From positions 26,778,836 to 26,842,835 of the forward strand of contig OX438748.1 of assembly GCA_949316235.1 (NCBI GenBank): DNA of 64,000 nucleotides, given 5' to 3'. This DNA is from Oegoconia quadripuncta. Taxonomy: Eukaryota > Arthropoda > Insecta > Lepidoptera > Autostichidae. Made by a program: the position numbers and the translations under genes. Shown one piece after another: positions 54,517 to 64,000 of this stretch (the stretch's first letter is position 1; every line of letters starts with the position of its first letter). The notes under the pieces are model-generated. The model did not search any database, had not been told where the DNA came from, and saw only the letters and a list, made by a program, of their open reading frames with translations.

Positions 54517-57016
54517 TCACCAACGGTAGTTGAATACCGCTCGGCCGCCGTAGTCGGAGGGCATTCTTGAGGTCTTCTGGTAGAAGCCCTGTGCTGATAG
54601 GTCGCCGTTCTTTCCTACTGGCCATCTACCTCCTGCTCCAGCATTGAACTGTAAGGACATACATCATGCTTAGAACAACAGAAATAGAAACCTATTGCGG
54701 CAGACAAAAGTTATCTCTTGGCTCATTTTAATAACTCCCGACGTATAAAGAGGGGTATTTTAAATTTGAAGTCTTTCTTTCTTTGTTGCACTGCAGTTAA
54801 AAAGGTTTTTTATTGTCTAGTTGGTGTTTGTGAAATGGTTCTAATTTGTATTTGATGGAAATCGCTTAAGCCGTTTTGAAGATATTTAGCTTTTAACACA
54901 TTTGCTTTGTTTATGATATTATTATGTCCAAAAGTTCTAAAATTTCAATTTATATTAATTCATCTATCATCAATCTATTCATCGTTGAAAATAACTCACC
55001 GATGTGGGGCCGTGAATTTGTCTGCTGACGTCTAAAGAAGCGGCAGCGTTAGAGTTCTTCCAGTTAAGGCTGCCTCCCATATGGCTGGAGTCGCCGGCAG
55101 GTCCAAGTACTCGGGAGCCATACACTTGGCCGTCCAGTTTACCGCGGTGGTCGTTGAAGATGTTGTGATCGTAGCCAGCTTTACCCTGAAGTTAGGAGAG
55201 GAGTGAGCATACGTTACTTTTTAAAATCTTCAAGGTAACTATATGGTACAAACTATGAAGAATAGCCAAAAGTAATGAAAGGCATCTCGGCCCCGATTTT
55301 GATGAAACCTAAAACTGCTTCATTGGATTTTTTGAGAAATCAAAGGGCGTGAATGATGACGTAACGGTTGATAGAGAAGATTTGAAGAAAAAGACGTACT
55401 GCGCCGACTCCAAATTAATACATAAATATCTTTGCACAAACACACGGCGCCATCTAGGTCCACAGTCAGCATCTATACTTGTGTTATGGATACCAGATGG
55501 TTGATAAACCACACAAATTTTTTTTGATAATAAATACATGTATAAATGGCATCTGTAACTCGTGAACACATGTCTGTATTCATCATACAAACATATGCCC
55601 CTAGCGGGATTCGAACCCGCGACCATTTGGTATAGTAGCAGAGTTTCTAACCACTACACCAAACAGGTCGTCAACAATAAATTGGGACCAGGGCAAGAAG
55701 ATGATGATGTATTCTGAATGACATAATAATTAACACTTGGTTTTCCAAATTTTAAATTCATATCATCAGATGTTTCACATTTGCTGCATTCAGTCAAGTG
55801 CAAGATACAAGTTTCTAAATCCGCACCGGACCTTTGGGCTGAACCATAGCCCCCACCCAATAAGAAGGCTGTTGCCTTGCAATGAGGCTAAATATAGCGC
55901 TGTTGATATTTTTTGATTTGAAATTACGACCGATTTGTGTATTGGATAGCGACTCTGTCAGCGAAACCAACGATTGCGGGTTCGAATCCCACGAGTGGTA
56001 AATGTTTGTGTGACGAATACAAACATTTATTCCTGAGTCATGGATGTTTATATAAAAATTTATGTATATGTTTATCCGTTATCTAGTATCGCTAGTACAA
56101 GCTTTGTTTAGTTTGTGACTAGATAATTGGTGTACGTGTTCGAAATATTTATTTATTTATATACTTACAAATAATCCATTGTCATTCTGTCCCATGGTTC
56201 CAAAGACGCGACCGTTGGCGCCTACTTTGCGGTCCAAAGTGACATCACGACGGTAGCGGGGGTGGTCTTCTTGCACTGGTACATACCAGCCTGGGTATCT
56301 GTTCACAGCAGAGCAAAGAATAGTAATAAATGTAAGTTTAATTAGCAAAACCATGCTAACTTTATTTAACACTTTATTGCAAATAAATTTGCTTAGACAG
56401 TATTAATAATTATACAATAGGCGATCTAGGTAAGATAAGATAGGTAAGCTTTTATTTGCATCCATGTACACACACATAACAAATTTTACATATGAAATAT
56501 ACAACTAAAACAATAAAACACAAGTACAGAAACAACAAATATTATGTGTGTGCCGCAGTATACAAAAAGGCTACAGCTCAGTGTATGGATTTGCCCGAGG
56601 CGGGCAAAACACTGGTATTCTGCTGAAACCTGAGGGTTGGTCGTGGGACAAATGGAATTTTGAAATGTGTTTGGCGTTATCAAATTAAAACTAACGTTGT
56701 TGGTAAATGAATATGGTGTAAGATTATTCCCGTAACATATTGGATTCAATTAATAAAATATGCCTAATTAAGTTATTGAACCACTTATTATTATTATAGA
56801 ATAAATTGATATCTCTATAACAGATCTCTTTCTCCCTTCAGTGAGGAGACAACGTAACATGTAAAAGTAAACATCGAAATAATAGATCGTACCTAACTAC
56901 AATTAATTTAATATAATAGGTACATACTCGTAAATGTCTTCAATATCATGAGGATGTACGAAATCTTGCGCGATGACTGTTACCAAAACGGCAGCAAATG
57001 CGATGATGAACTTCAT
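54517..57016 (-). CDS. Gloverin, antibacterial protein precursor (4 coding exons)
   Basis: Coding exons on the minus strand are 57016-56928, 56298-56169, 55185-55000 and 54648-54517. They join in frame to 178 residues. Donors are GTATGT, GTAAGT and GTGAGT; acceptors end AACAG, TTCAG and TACAG. The signal peptide is MKFIIAFAAVLVTVIA (1-16). The propeptide ends at the basic site RYRR (44-47), leaving a mature protein of 131 residues starting DVTLDRKVGANGRVFGTMGQ. Other family marks are NDHRGKLDGQVYGSRVLGP and GGSLNWKNSNAAASLDVSRQ. The C-terminal repeat (GAGGRWPVGKNGDLSAQGFY ... AVFNYRW) looks more diverged. Gloverins are glycine-rich, secreted, and act on bacterial outer membranes. A separate 5'UTR exon is likely. 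The gene appears intact. Confidence 0.94.
55420..55672 (-). mobile_element. SINE-A, full-length, in gloverin intron
   Basis: CACGGCGCCATCTAGGTCCA through head CTAACCACTACACCAAACAG. Inside the intron between the second and third coding exons, same strand as the gene. Confidence 0.92.
55925..56162 (+). mobile_element. SINE-B, full-length, in gloverin intron
   Basis: Head ACGACCGATTTGTGTATTGG, box B GGTTCGAATCCC, core, tail GTGACTAGATAATTGGTG, and an ATTT run ending 6 bp before the exon-2 donor. Opposite strand to the gene. Confidence 0.9.
56362..56880. mobile_element. LINE 3'UTR-like fragments in gloverin intron 1
   Basis: ACACTTTATTGCAAATAAAT at the left and TCTCTATAACAGATCTCTTT at the right match the LINE-tail blocks at 3108-3240 and 29941-30065. 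The 87-codon open frame between (56486-56749) has no recognisable domain. Confidence 0.4.
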
Positions 57017-57299
57017 TTTGTTATCTGAAAAAAAAAACGTAGATTGGTCATCAGCAATAGCCTTTCAACACTAGCGGATCCACTGCGGCTGATTGGTAGA
57101 TTTGTGTCAGTCTAGAGACCAGCCAGTGGTTACAAGTCAACCCCACTCAGCTTAGCGACTACCTTCAATTAACTATTCAGTATGCTTTCCGAAACACTCG
57201 TATGAAAAAACTGCAAGTGAATGGGCTGGGCACTCACCACTGTCCAATGATGGTGATCAACGTCGACATAGGGATGAAGGTTACCAGGTTAAAATAGTA

Positions 57300-57445
57300 A
57301 TGGCTAGGTCTTATCTGTTGCTGAAGCAATAGGTCTTTGAAGTAGAGACCGCGGAGAGTTTAATGTGAAACACCCTCAGGTTAGATGGAGCTATATGAAT
57401 TGGGCTCTGTGGCGCCTTAAGAGAGGCCTAGGTCCAGCAGTGCAT
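57300..57445. mobile_element. Probable LINE 3' fragment in gloverin 5'UTR intron
   Basis: TGGCGCCTTAAGAGAGGCCT then AGGTCCAGCAGTGCATTAAT, which can be read as WALWRLKRGLGP, a LINE-type ending. 57075-57240 also shares blocks with the 5S-type SINE tail (TTCCGAAACACTCGTATGAA). Confidence 0.45.
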
Positions 57446-57574
57446 TAATGATAAGGGCCCTCTAAAGTGGCCTTTTGGAAATTGTACTTAAATTTGTAGA
57501 ATTCCTTAACAATGCCATTATCCAAACACAAACATTTTGATACGGAGCGCTTAAAAATACAATATATTTTTTTT

Positions 57575-57805
57575 TAATAAATATTTCGGACACTTACACC
57601 AATCATCTAGTCCCAAACTAAGCAAAGCTTGTACTATGGATACTAGATAACGGATAAACATACATAAATATTTATATAAACATTAATGACTCAGGAATAA
57701 ATGTTCATATTCATCACACAAACATTTACCCGTCGCGAGATTCGAACCCGCAACCGTTGGTTTCGTTGACAGGGTCACTATCCACTACACCAATCGGTCG
57801 TCAAA
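57575..57805 (-). mobile_element. SINE-B, full-length, in gloverin 5'UTR intron
   Basis: AAATATTTCGGACACTTACA to head CACTACACCAATCGGTCGTC in reverse, box B GATTCGAACCC. Confidence 0.92.
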
Positions 57806-57847
57806 GTATAGTCAAACTATAGATAGTAAATACTTAGGTATACTTAC

Positions 57848-57926
57848 ACGAAAATTATAAATTTTATTAAGTAGGTCAGTACGTAGGCAGTTAAGCACTT
57901 TGTTCTTCAGTGGTTCAGTTACGAAT
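57848..57926 (-). other. Gloverin 5'UTR exon (inferred)
   Basis: Starts at an initiator-like TCATTC (A at 57926) 33 bp downstream of the TATA box and ends at the donor GTAAGT (57847-57842). A strong acceptor TTTTTTTTTTCAG ends at 57025, nine bases before the ATG (57024 is the first exon base). The intron of 823 bp is mostly repeats. Needs transcript support. Confidence 0.65.
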
Positions 57927-57953
57927 GATGATGCCAATATTCATCACAGAGCA

Positions 57954-57959
57954 TTTATA
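57954..57959 (-). promoter_or_regulatory. TATA box of gloverin
   Basis: TATAAA on the minus strand, about 18 bp downstream of the kappaB-like site and 33 bp upstream of an initiator-like motif. Confidence 0.72.
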
Positions 57960-57977
57960 CAACTCCCTTCATCTCCA

Positions 57978-57987
57978 GGGGATTTCT
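57978..57987 (+). promoter_or_regulatory. kappaB-like site of gloverin
   Basis: GGGGATTTCT on the plus strand (AGAAATCCCC in gene orientation), a good fit to insect kappaB-like motifs, -52 to -61 from the inferred start. A second, weaker match GGGGAAATAC (minus strand, 58014-58023) lies 27 bp upstream, and TGATAA (58051-58056) could bind a GATA factor. Confidence 0.75.
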
Positions 57988-58059
57988 GCAATCATGCGAT
58001 GAGGAAAAGTGATGTATTTCCCCTTAGTTGTATTCATCTCAGAGAGTTCTTGATAAAAG

Positions 58060-59115
58060 GTTAATAACTTCATATTGTACCTACTATAGATATGTAGGTA
58101 CTTGGTACAATATATACCGGGCATATTAAATAACTATGTGAAATAGAAGGTATGGCATAGGTAGTTTAATTATTTTTTTCAAAACCGTTAGCGCTGCACG
58201 CGCCGTCCGTAGATTGATATGCGACTGGCGGAATTCGAAGGATTCCTATCATGCAAAATGACATGGCGCACATTATTTATTTAGGTATATTTATTTAAAA
58301 ACAGTAACAAATAAAGAGATGGAATTTAAATATAAACAAAAAAAAATGCAATTGGAACTCATATTATCTCCAATTTTTTTTAAATTTATTTAAGGGTAAT
58401 CAGTTCAAATCAGCAGTATTGAATGCACTGACATAGATTAGGTAATTGTGTACACATACACTCAACTCATATACATACACACACACACACACATACACAC
58501 ACACACTCGCACATACTACTCTATACATTTTCTCTCTTCCTTACACCCACAAACACAACAATTTGATGTCTCGATAGATAAGGTAACAAAATAAGCTATG
58601 TATAAACTTAATGAGATCTATTTTGGCTTCTAAATGTACCTATAACTTATATTTTAAATTTGTAATTATGGCTGTGATTATCAAATATTCAATTATCAAA
58701 TATCAAATTAAATCATTAAATAAAACAAAAATAATGAAATATGCAATTATATGTGGAATAGTCTACAAACGCGACCGTCAAATGACTCAAAGCTTTATTC
58801 GATGTTCGTTTAAAAAAAAACGTCCTAAGCCAATAACTTCTATTTCACTTTCCTAATATGCTCATCTTTTTTTCGTACGGTAAAAAAAATCATCATTTGT
58901 ATATAATTTTTAAATCGCTAACCTGTTATGATGAAAATCTAGCAAACAACTCATGATAAGAGATCGATCACTGCTGACTCTGACGTCAAGTTTCCATGAC
59001 CGCATGGTTAAGGTCGACATTATCGGCCTCAGATGACGTTCGTGGCCTGTGTAGCATCCTGAGAAGGTAGAACCAGTGCCTCAACCGGCATTTTTTTACA
59101 TCAACACCATGTCTT
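58060..59115. other. Intergenic, no gene recognised
   Basis: A CA microsatellite lies at about 58475-58510. An 81-codon open frame at 58611-58856 is AT-rich and without a recognisable domain. 58195-58245 shares TTGATATGCGACTGGCGG with 33705. No gene called. Confidence 0.4.
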
Positions 59116-59117
59116 AT

Positions 59118-59530
59118 TGAAACCTAACCCTCCATGGCTCATTGCAAAACAACATTGGGTTTACGAATCGGAGGTCGCGGGTTCTTTCGGGATTGCAATA
59201 ATATTAATTGGCATAAGTTTGGTATTAGTTTACTGTATAAGAATCTGTAATAATGCTGTTGATTCTATGTAAATAAATAAATAAATACAGCGGGGTAGGT
59301 ACTTGTTTAAATAGGTACTCGATTTGTTTGGTGGTAAGGCATTTTAAATGTCCACCTGGCTAGCTACCACCATCTTATCTAAATCTGCCGCCAAACAGCA
59401 ATGTTAATAGCAATGGTGTGTTCCGGTTGTCAGAGCTAATATCCCTATCTCCAATAGTCCCTCAAATATGTTGGGGTTTCCGGGTCAGTACGCTTCCCTC
59501 TTCGGCCTCATCATCATCAGGTGTGATTCG
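59118..59530 (+). mobile_element. SINE-C split by a 103-bp insertion
   Basis: Head CCTCCATGGCTCATTGC and GAATCGGAGGTCGCGGGTTC end at 59184; the family resumes at CAGCGGGGTA (59288). Between them lies TTTCGGGATTGCAATAATAT through a TAAA run (59185-59287), the look of a short 5'-truncated LINE end. About eight bases of box B were lost. 59530 is the degraded 3' end. Confidence 0.82.
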
Positions 59531-59632
59531 TCGAATTTTAATGTTGAATTATACAATTGAAGTAGGTAGAGGTACATTAAAAGAGTAATACCTTTATAAA
59601 ACAATGAAAATATGACTAATCAACTGGAAACG

Positions 59633-59885
59633 GCCTCCGTGGCTTAATATAAACAAGGCGGGGTACATATTTATACTTATTTAGTGGTCAGTTTGGTTGG
59701 TGGCAGGGTATTTTTAAATATCCGCCTGACCAGCTACCACCATATGTCTGTCTTCAACCAGCAATAATGTTAATAGCATTATTGTGTCCCAGCTGTATGA
59801 GATAAGATAACCAGTCGTCCAGATAAGTTGAGGGTCCCGGGTGAGCGCTCTTGCATTTTCGGCTTCAGCATCAGCACTAGTAACA
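59633..59885 (+). mobile_element. SINE-C, diverged
   Basis: CGGCCTCCGTGGCTTAATAT head with an internal deletion over box B, then TTTGGTTGGTGGCAGGG, AGCTACCACCATATG and ATGTTAATAGCATTATTGTG. More diverged than most copies. Confidence 0.75.
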
Positions 59886-60177
59886 TGGCAGGCGCTACAA
59901 ACGATTATGTCGCGGGAGATAATATTTGTCCTGCTCACTCGCTTGGACGAAATATATAACTATCTCACTCTCACTCCTACGTCACGCTCGACAAACGATG
60001 TCATGCTGCGGGGTAGATGCCGGTTGCCAAAGGGCACCAAAACCCCGCACTAGAATAGAAAGCTTCGATAGTGCTTAAATGGCTGCTATGATGATAATGC
60101 TGATGAGTAAATTGTTGGTATACGCGGTTGAAACCGCCAGCAGACAGAGGCTTGTGTGATCGAAAAATGTAGTTATT

Positions 60178-60327
60178 GGTGTCGATTCGGATGTACACCA
60201 ACTAAACTAAACTAAAACCAGTTTAGGAGTGGTGCCGTCGCATTGTGCTGTTCCAGGGAGAAAGAGACAGTACTACTTTAAAACGGGTTTTAGTTTAGTT
60301 TAATTGGTGTACGTCCGAATCGACTCC
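60178..60327. mobile_element. MITE with 'GGTGTCGATTCGG' inverted repeats, copy 2
   Basis: 150 bp. Ends GGTGTCGATTCGGATGTACA and its near-complement, each with an AAACTAAACTAAAACC-type stretch, so arms reach about 43 bp. Flanked by ATT (60175-60177 and 60328-60330). Non-coding. Confidence 0.82.
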
Positions 60328-60330
60328 ATT

Positions 60331-60898
60331 ATTAAAAAAAATAGTAGGTAGTAGTACTTAGAAGTTCTTAATCCAGTCCTACAAAAAATCCCGCTACTTA
60401 TATTAACCGTTTTGTTTATGAAGCAACATTGGAGCAGGCCCCGAGTACCTATCGATTGAGTCAGACTATATATAAAACATACAATAAGCTTTACGTGCAG
60501 TAGGGTTTGCAAAGCGGCTTTTAACATCGGAGATTGGTGGTTTATGGAAAAACCTTGCAGTCAGTTACATACTACGTCAGGGCATGGAAGATAAATCCTC
60601 TTTGTTTATAACAGCGCTCGAATGGTGAACGAAACTGCCTTCTGGATCAAATATTAGGTAACATTCGTTACTTACCTATAATACGGGGGTCGCCGTTTTT
60701 CGCCGCTGAGGCGTATACTTAAGAAGTGATCTCAGCTGAGTAAACCTCAAGATTGGTTTATAAATTAGCACGGAGCTTCAGATTACACATTACAGCCTCA
60801 AGACTTGTATTGAGATTCGTTTATTAATACGGGCCTAAGTATAATCGGCAAAATTAACTACTTATACAGGCTCGTGTTTATTTGTAAAGCAGAATCGA
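60331..60898. other. Intergenic, no gene recognised
   Basis: Nothing supported. Confidence 0.4.
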
Positions 60899-60950
60899 CA
60901 TTTCCGAGTCACAAATATAATAAAGATATTATATTTGTGACTCGGAAATG
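60899..60950. repeat. 52-bp stem-loop palindrome
   Basis: 23-nt arms 60899-60921 and 60928-60950, exact reverse complements, with loop AAAGAT. The left arm begins CATTTCCGAGTCACAAATAT. Confidence 0.92.
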
Positions 60951-61224
60951 CGAAAGATCGCATTAAAAAAAATGTAATCAAAATTTTAATCAATTTATAT
61001 TTGTTCGATATGAACCGGTAGTATCAAGGTCCTGCTGTAGTACATTACTATTTTATACAACAATAAATTGTTGTTATTATATTATTATGTGTACTATACA
61101 TTTACATGTTTTTCGTTTCTATTTTATATTTGGTCCTATTTTATGTATCGTTATGTTTAAGTGGGTAAGTTTGTCTATCGATCTATGTAAGAATAAATAA
61201 TAAAGAAATAATAAATATCCTTAA

Positions 61225-61464
61225 CATACACACAGCGCCGTCTAGTTCCACAGTAAGCAACTGTAGGCTTGTGATGTGGATACCAGATTGTTGATATACT
61301 ACATAAATACATTTTTTTTATAAATAAATACTTATTATAAATGAAAACAGCCATAACTGGGGTACATTATGTCCGTATTCATCACACAGACATATGCCCC
61401 TAGCGGGATTCGAACCCGCAACCTTTTGGTGTGGTCAGAGTTGCTAACCACTGCCCCAAACAGT
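61225..61464 (-). mobile_element. SINE-A, full-length
   Basis: CAGCGCCGTCTAGTTCCACA to head CTAACCACTGCCCCAAACAG in reverse. Confidence 0.9.
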
Positions 61465-61545
61465 ATTTGTATAATATGAAATGTTTTCACGGAGATTGTA
61501 TATGCATTTACAACCATCATTGAAATATATTGTTTTTTTTTTTTA

Positions 61546-62530
61546 ATTTAAATAAATTAAAAAAAAAAACCGCTAAATAGCGGCTTTGGCAACAGAGCCA
61601 TTAGCCGAAACCATGGCACTAAATTGAATAATACATGGACCTCATAAAACTAAAACCAACTTAACTAAAAAAAGGCTTTTTGGCGGGAACTCGGCGAGTG
61701 AAGTAGCATTTTTCTTTATAAGTCTTAAAATTTGTGCATTCTAACTTTTGAAGCTTAATAATGGCAGAATATTGTGCAGCAAACGTTAGTGTTGGTGTAC
61801 AGGTGAAGGGAAGTGTAAATTAAAGTGCGTAACGGAGCTTTCGGGTTCCCACAAGAAGCCGCCAAAATCTTTTGTAAAGCATTCTGCCTCTTTACTGAAG
61901 AATGACTTGACCGTGACTAGACTCTGTATACGCCAAGTATACGACGAATTACTTGTTTTGACTGAGACTGACTTACAAACTGAAGAAATAAGATAAATAA
62001 GACATGGCTGTTATGGGCTAGATCCCTTTGCCTTCTCCTAGAGGAGAAAATTAAACTAAAAAAAAAAAAAAAAATAACTAAAAAAAACAAAACAAAATTC
62101 TTTCCAGAAAACAAATGAGAAGAGAGAGAAAAAAAGAAAACTATGCCTAAATTGCCTACTATATATACAGTTTACTAAAAGTACTGGTAACAAAATTATA
62201 AATTATATTATACAACTCAGGGTGTTTGAGCAGCTCTTGCAAAGAGCATGGTATGTTCCTAATTCCTAGCGCCTCCTGGCACATACATATGAATAATAAT
62301 CTCTGAAGGGAATATTTAGGACATACAAAAAACAAATGATCTAGATTACAAAAATTACCTAAACAATATGTACAAGATGAACTATCTGATAACTTAAGTC
62401 TAAACAGATGATCAGGGAACTTACAGTGACCTATTCTTAATCTACATAACGTACCTAGTGATAAATTTTCTGCCAGGATAGTGTTTGGATTTCTCAAACC
62501 AAGTTTTTGTACAGGGAACAGGTCCTAATA
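61546..62530 (-). mobile_element. LINE 3' region with RNase H/zinc-knuckle C-terminus
   Basis: On the minus strand 62497-62159 encodes RLRIGHCKFPDHLFRLKL, then CTYC...LDHLFFVCPKY, the C-x2-C-H-C ending of I/R1-type LINEs after RNase H. A 3'UTR follows with the hairpin CCGCTAAATAGCGG (61570-61583) right before an A/T-rich tail. Upstream of about 62520 the frame is broken. Confidence 0.7.
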
Positions 62531-63258
62531 TCCAAAGGTTGACATAAAGAGATCGTTCTAGTAAAGTCAATGTATTTCTTGTCTGTTTTATAAATAAGTG
62601 TATTTGTGGTATACCACAGGTTCATGGATTTTTTTCTTTTTGATATTAGCTTTACAGCTTGGCCAAAAAGAGTAGCAAAACTCCCATGTATTTGACATAA
62701 AAATACTGATTAGAGCGCCTGTAATTACGTAGACAGAGAAACCTGTGATTAACGGAATGGCGTCATTATTTTCCTAATTATTGCCAATTTTTCTACATAC
62801 ATCGAGCATACTTATTTCCCGATGTTTGCTCCATAGAGTCGAGGCTGGGTTTATGATGATACACTTAATTTTAACTATTTCTCAAAGAATAAACTCCATA
62901 TCTTTTTAAATCAATCCTTTATTTTCACTATAATAAAACCATTTTCTAAACTATTTACAATAGAAATTAGGAAAACCTGTTGTCACATAGTAAAAGTATG
63001 TTAAATGCCACACAACCTGACATCGTAAGGGACAAGAAACGGTAATTCTTGTTTAACATTTTTAATACCTATACATAAATTAAAAGGTCACAGTTTAAAA
63101 TATTTAAGTTATACAAAACTCTTAAAAACAATAAAACCCTCATTTGTTTATACAGTACTAGGTATCTAAATGGAACATGAAGATAAGAAAATACCTAAGA
63201 ACAGCATTGGAAATCTCATTTAATTTTTTCAAAACTGGAAATAACTCCTATAGATAAA
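62531..63258. other. Intergenic, no gene recognised
   Basis: No supported gene; upstream part may be decayed LINE coding sequence. Confidence 0.35.
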
Positions 63259-63320
63259 TATCCTCGGGCATGCACTCAGCGCCATCTAGTTCCACACTAC
63301 GCAACTAAGCTTGTATTATA
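63259..63320 (-). mobile_element. SINE-A tail fragment
   Basis: ATGCACTCAGCGCCATCTAG, then TTCCACACTACGCAACTAAGC. The rest is missing; a piece resembling the MITE centre (AGGAAGAAAGAGATAGTAC) follows at 63390-63410. Confidence 0.7.
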
Positions 63321-63789
63321 CACATAGAGACAATTGTAACTTCAGATAAGATTAAAATGATAATGTTACACTATCCTGTTATTCTCGTTCTAGGAAGAAA
63401 GAGATAGTACCTACCTACCTCATTAATTTTAGAAATTTGTCGGATGATAGTGAAATTTGATCCTTAACTGACAGATTTCAGAGAAAAAGAGGGAGTTACT
63501 TATAAGTTCGAAGCCAATGTATGTGAGTCTGGATGTGGTCTTGTAGCTCGAAAACGGCTGTACTGATTTAGAATCGGTTTCTTTATTTAGGAAAACTGCC
63601 CTCGTACCAAGACGTCGTTTGTCACGACCGACGCGACGTGAGAGTGGGATAGTTGAATATTTCGCCCAAACGAATGAGCAGGACAAATATTATCTCGCGC
63701 GACATAAACTGAGGCGATTGTTCTATAAGAAAATGCTAGATGGCGCTAGCGATATTTTAAAACGCGTTATAGTTGTTTCTATTAAGTGC

Positions 63790-63830
63790 TTTCCCTTCAT
63801 ATCCCATTGATTCGGGACACCCCGCATATT
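63790..63830. mobile_element. Degenerate end of the mariner-like element
   Basis: TTTCCCTTCATATCCCATTG, then ATTCGGGACACCCCGCAT resembles the right end of 15970-16799 (TTCCCCTTCATGTCCCATAA). The opposite end is not found within the window. Confidence 0.6.
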
Positions 63831-64000
63831 TTAACAAACTCACTACTTCTCTGCATAAACATTTTCTAAATAGAATCGGGGACATGATAAATAAGGTACA
63901 ATACAATGGATACACTAAAAAACACAAAGTTTTGATTGTCTCATAATAAAAACCATAAAGGTAAACAACTAAAAAATGCTCCATATCCACTATGAAAGTA

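Noticed and set aside
56486..56749. 87-codon ORF inside gloverin intron 1
   Set aside because: Lies in repeat-like sequence between two LINE-tail blocks and lacks a domain.

Overview
The window looks like nuclear DNA of a moth or butterfly. It is AT-rich, most of it is transposon debris, and it holds two intron-containing antimicrobial-peptide genes: an attacin (+ strand, 23450-25829) and a gloverin (- strand, 54517-57016). Gloverins are known only from Lepidoptera. The interspersed repeats (tRNA-headed SINEs, RTE and Jockey-type LINE tails, the 'TTATAATATTAG' repeat) are also of lepidopteran type. No bacterial operon, CRISPR array or intact tRNA gene was seen.

Layout. 0-3.6 kb: MITE-like element, 60-bp palindrome, 99-bp tandem repeat, LINE tails. 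3.6-8.2 kb: a complete-length Ty3/gypsy (mag-like) retrotransposon with identical 119-bp LTRs, 5-bp target duplication ATCCG, a tRNA-Ser-type primer site and a polypurine tract, but a damaged integrase. 8.2-23 kb: SINEs, LINE tails, an 830-bp mariner-like element with 268-bp perfect terminal inverted repeats (15970-16799), local tandem duplications and a 74-bp minisatellite. 23.3-26.1 kb: attacin with its promoter. 26-49 kb: gene-free repeats, including a tandemly triplicated SINE (30.6-31.3 kb), 5S-rRNA-derived SINEs and an array of 40-bp hairpin units (48.0-48.2 kb). 49.3-53.9 kb: two non-LTR retrotransposons on the - strand. The first kept its endonuclease but lost its reverse transcriptase. 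The second kept a 595-codon reverse transcriptase but lost its endonuclease. 54.2-58 kb: gloverin with a 5'UTR intron and an upstream promoter. 58-64 kb: SINEs, a MITE, a hairpin, and the tail of an RNase H/zinc-knuckle LINE.

How the genes fit together. Attacin and gloverin are secreted, inducible antibacterial proteins of the fat body and haemocytes. Both promoters read the same way: a kappaB-like 10-mer, about 18 bp, a TATA box, then an initiator-like site about 30 bp further on. WGATAR (GATA-factor) sites lie upstream of each kappaB site. This suggests co-regulation by Relish/Dorsal-type factors. The genes point towards each other across about 29 kb of repeats, and most of their introns contain SINE or LINE insertions.

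Exon boundaries, family names of repeats and transcription starts come from reading by eye. No database search or alignment was run.
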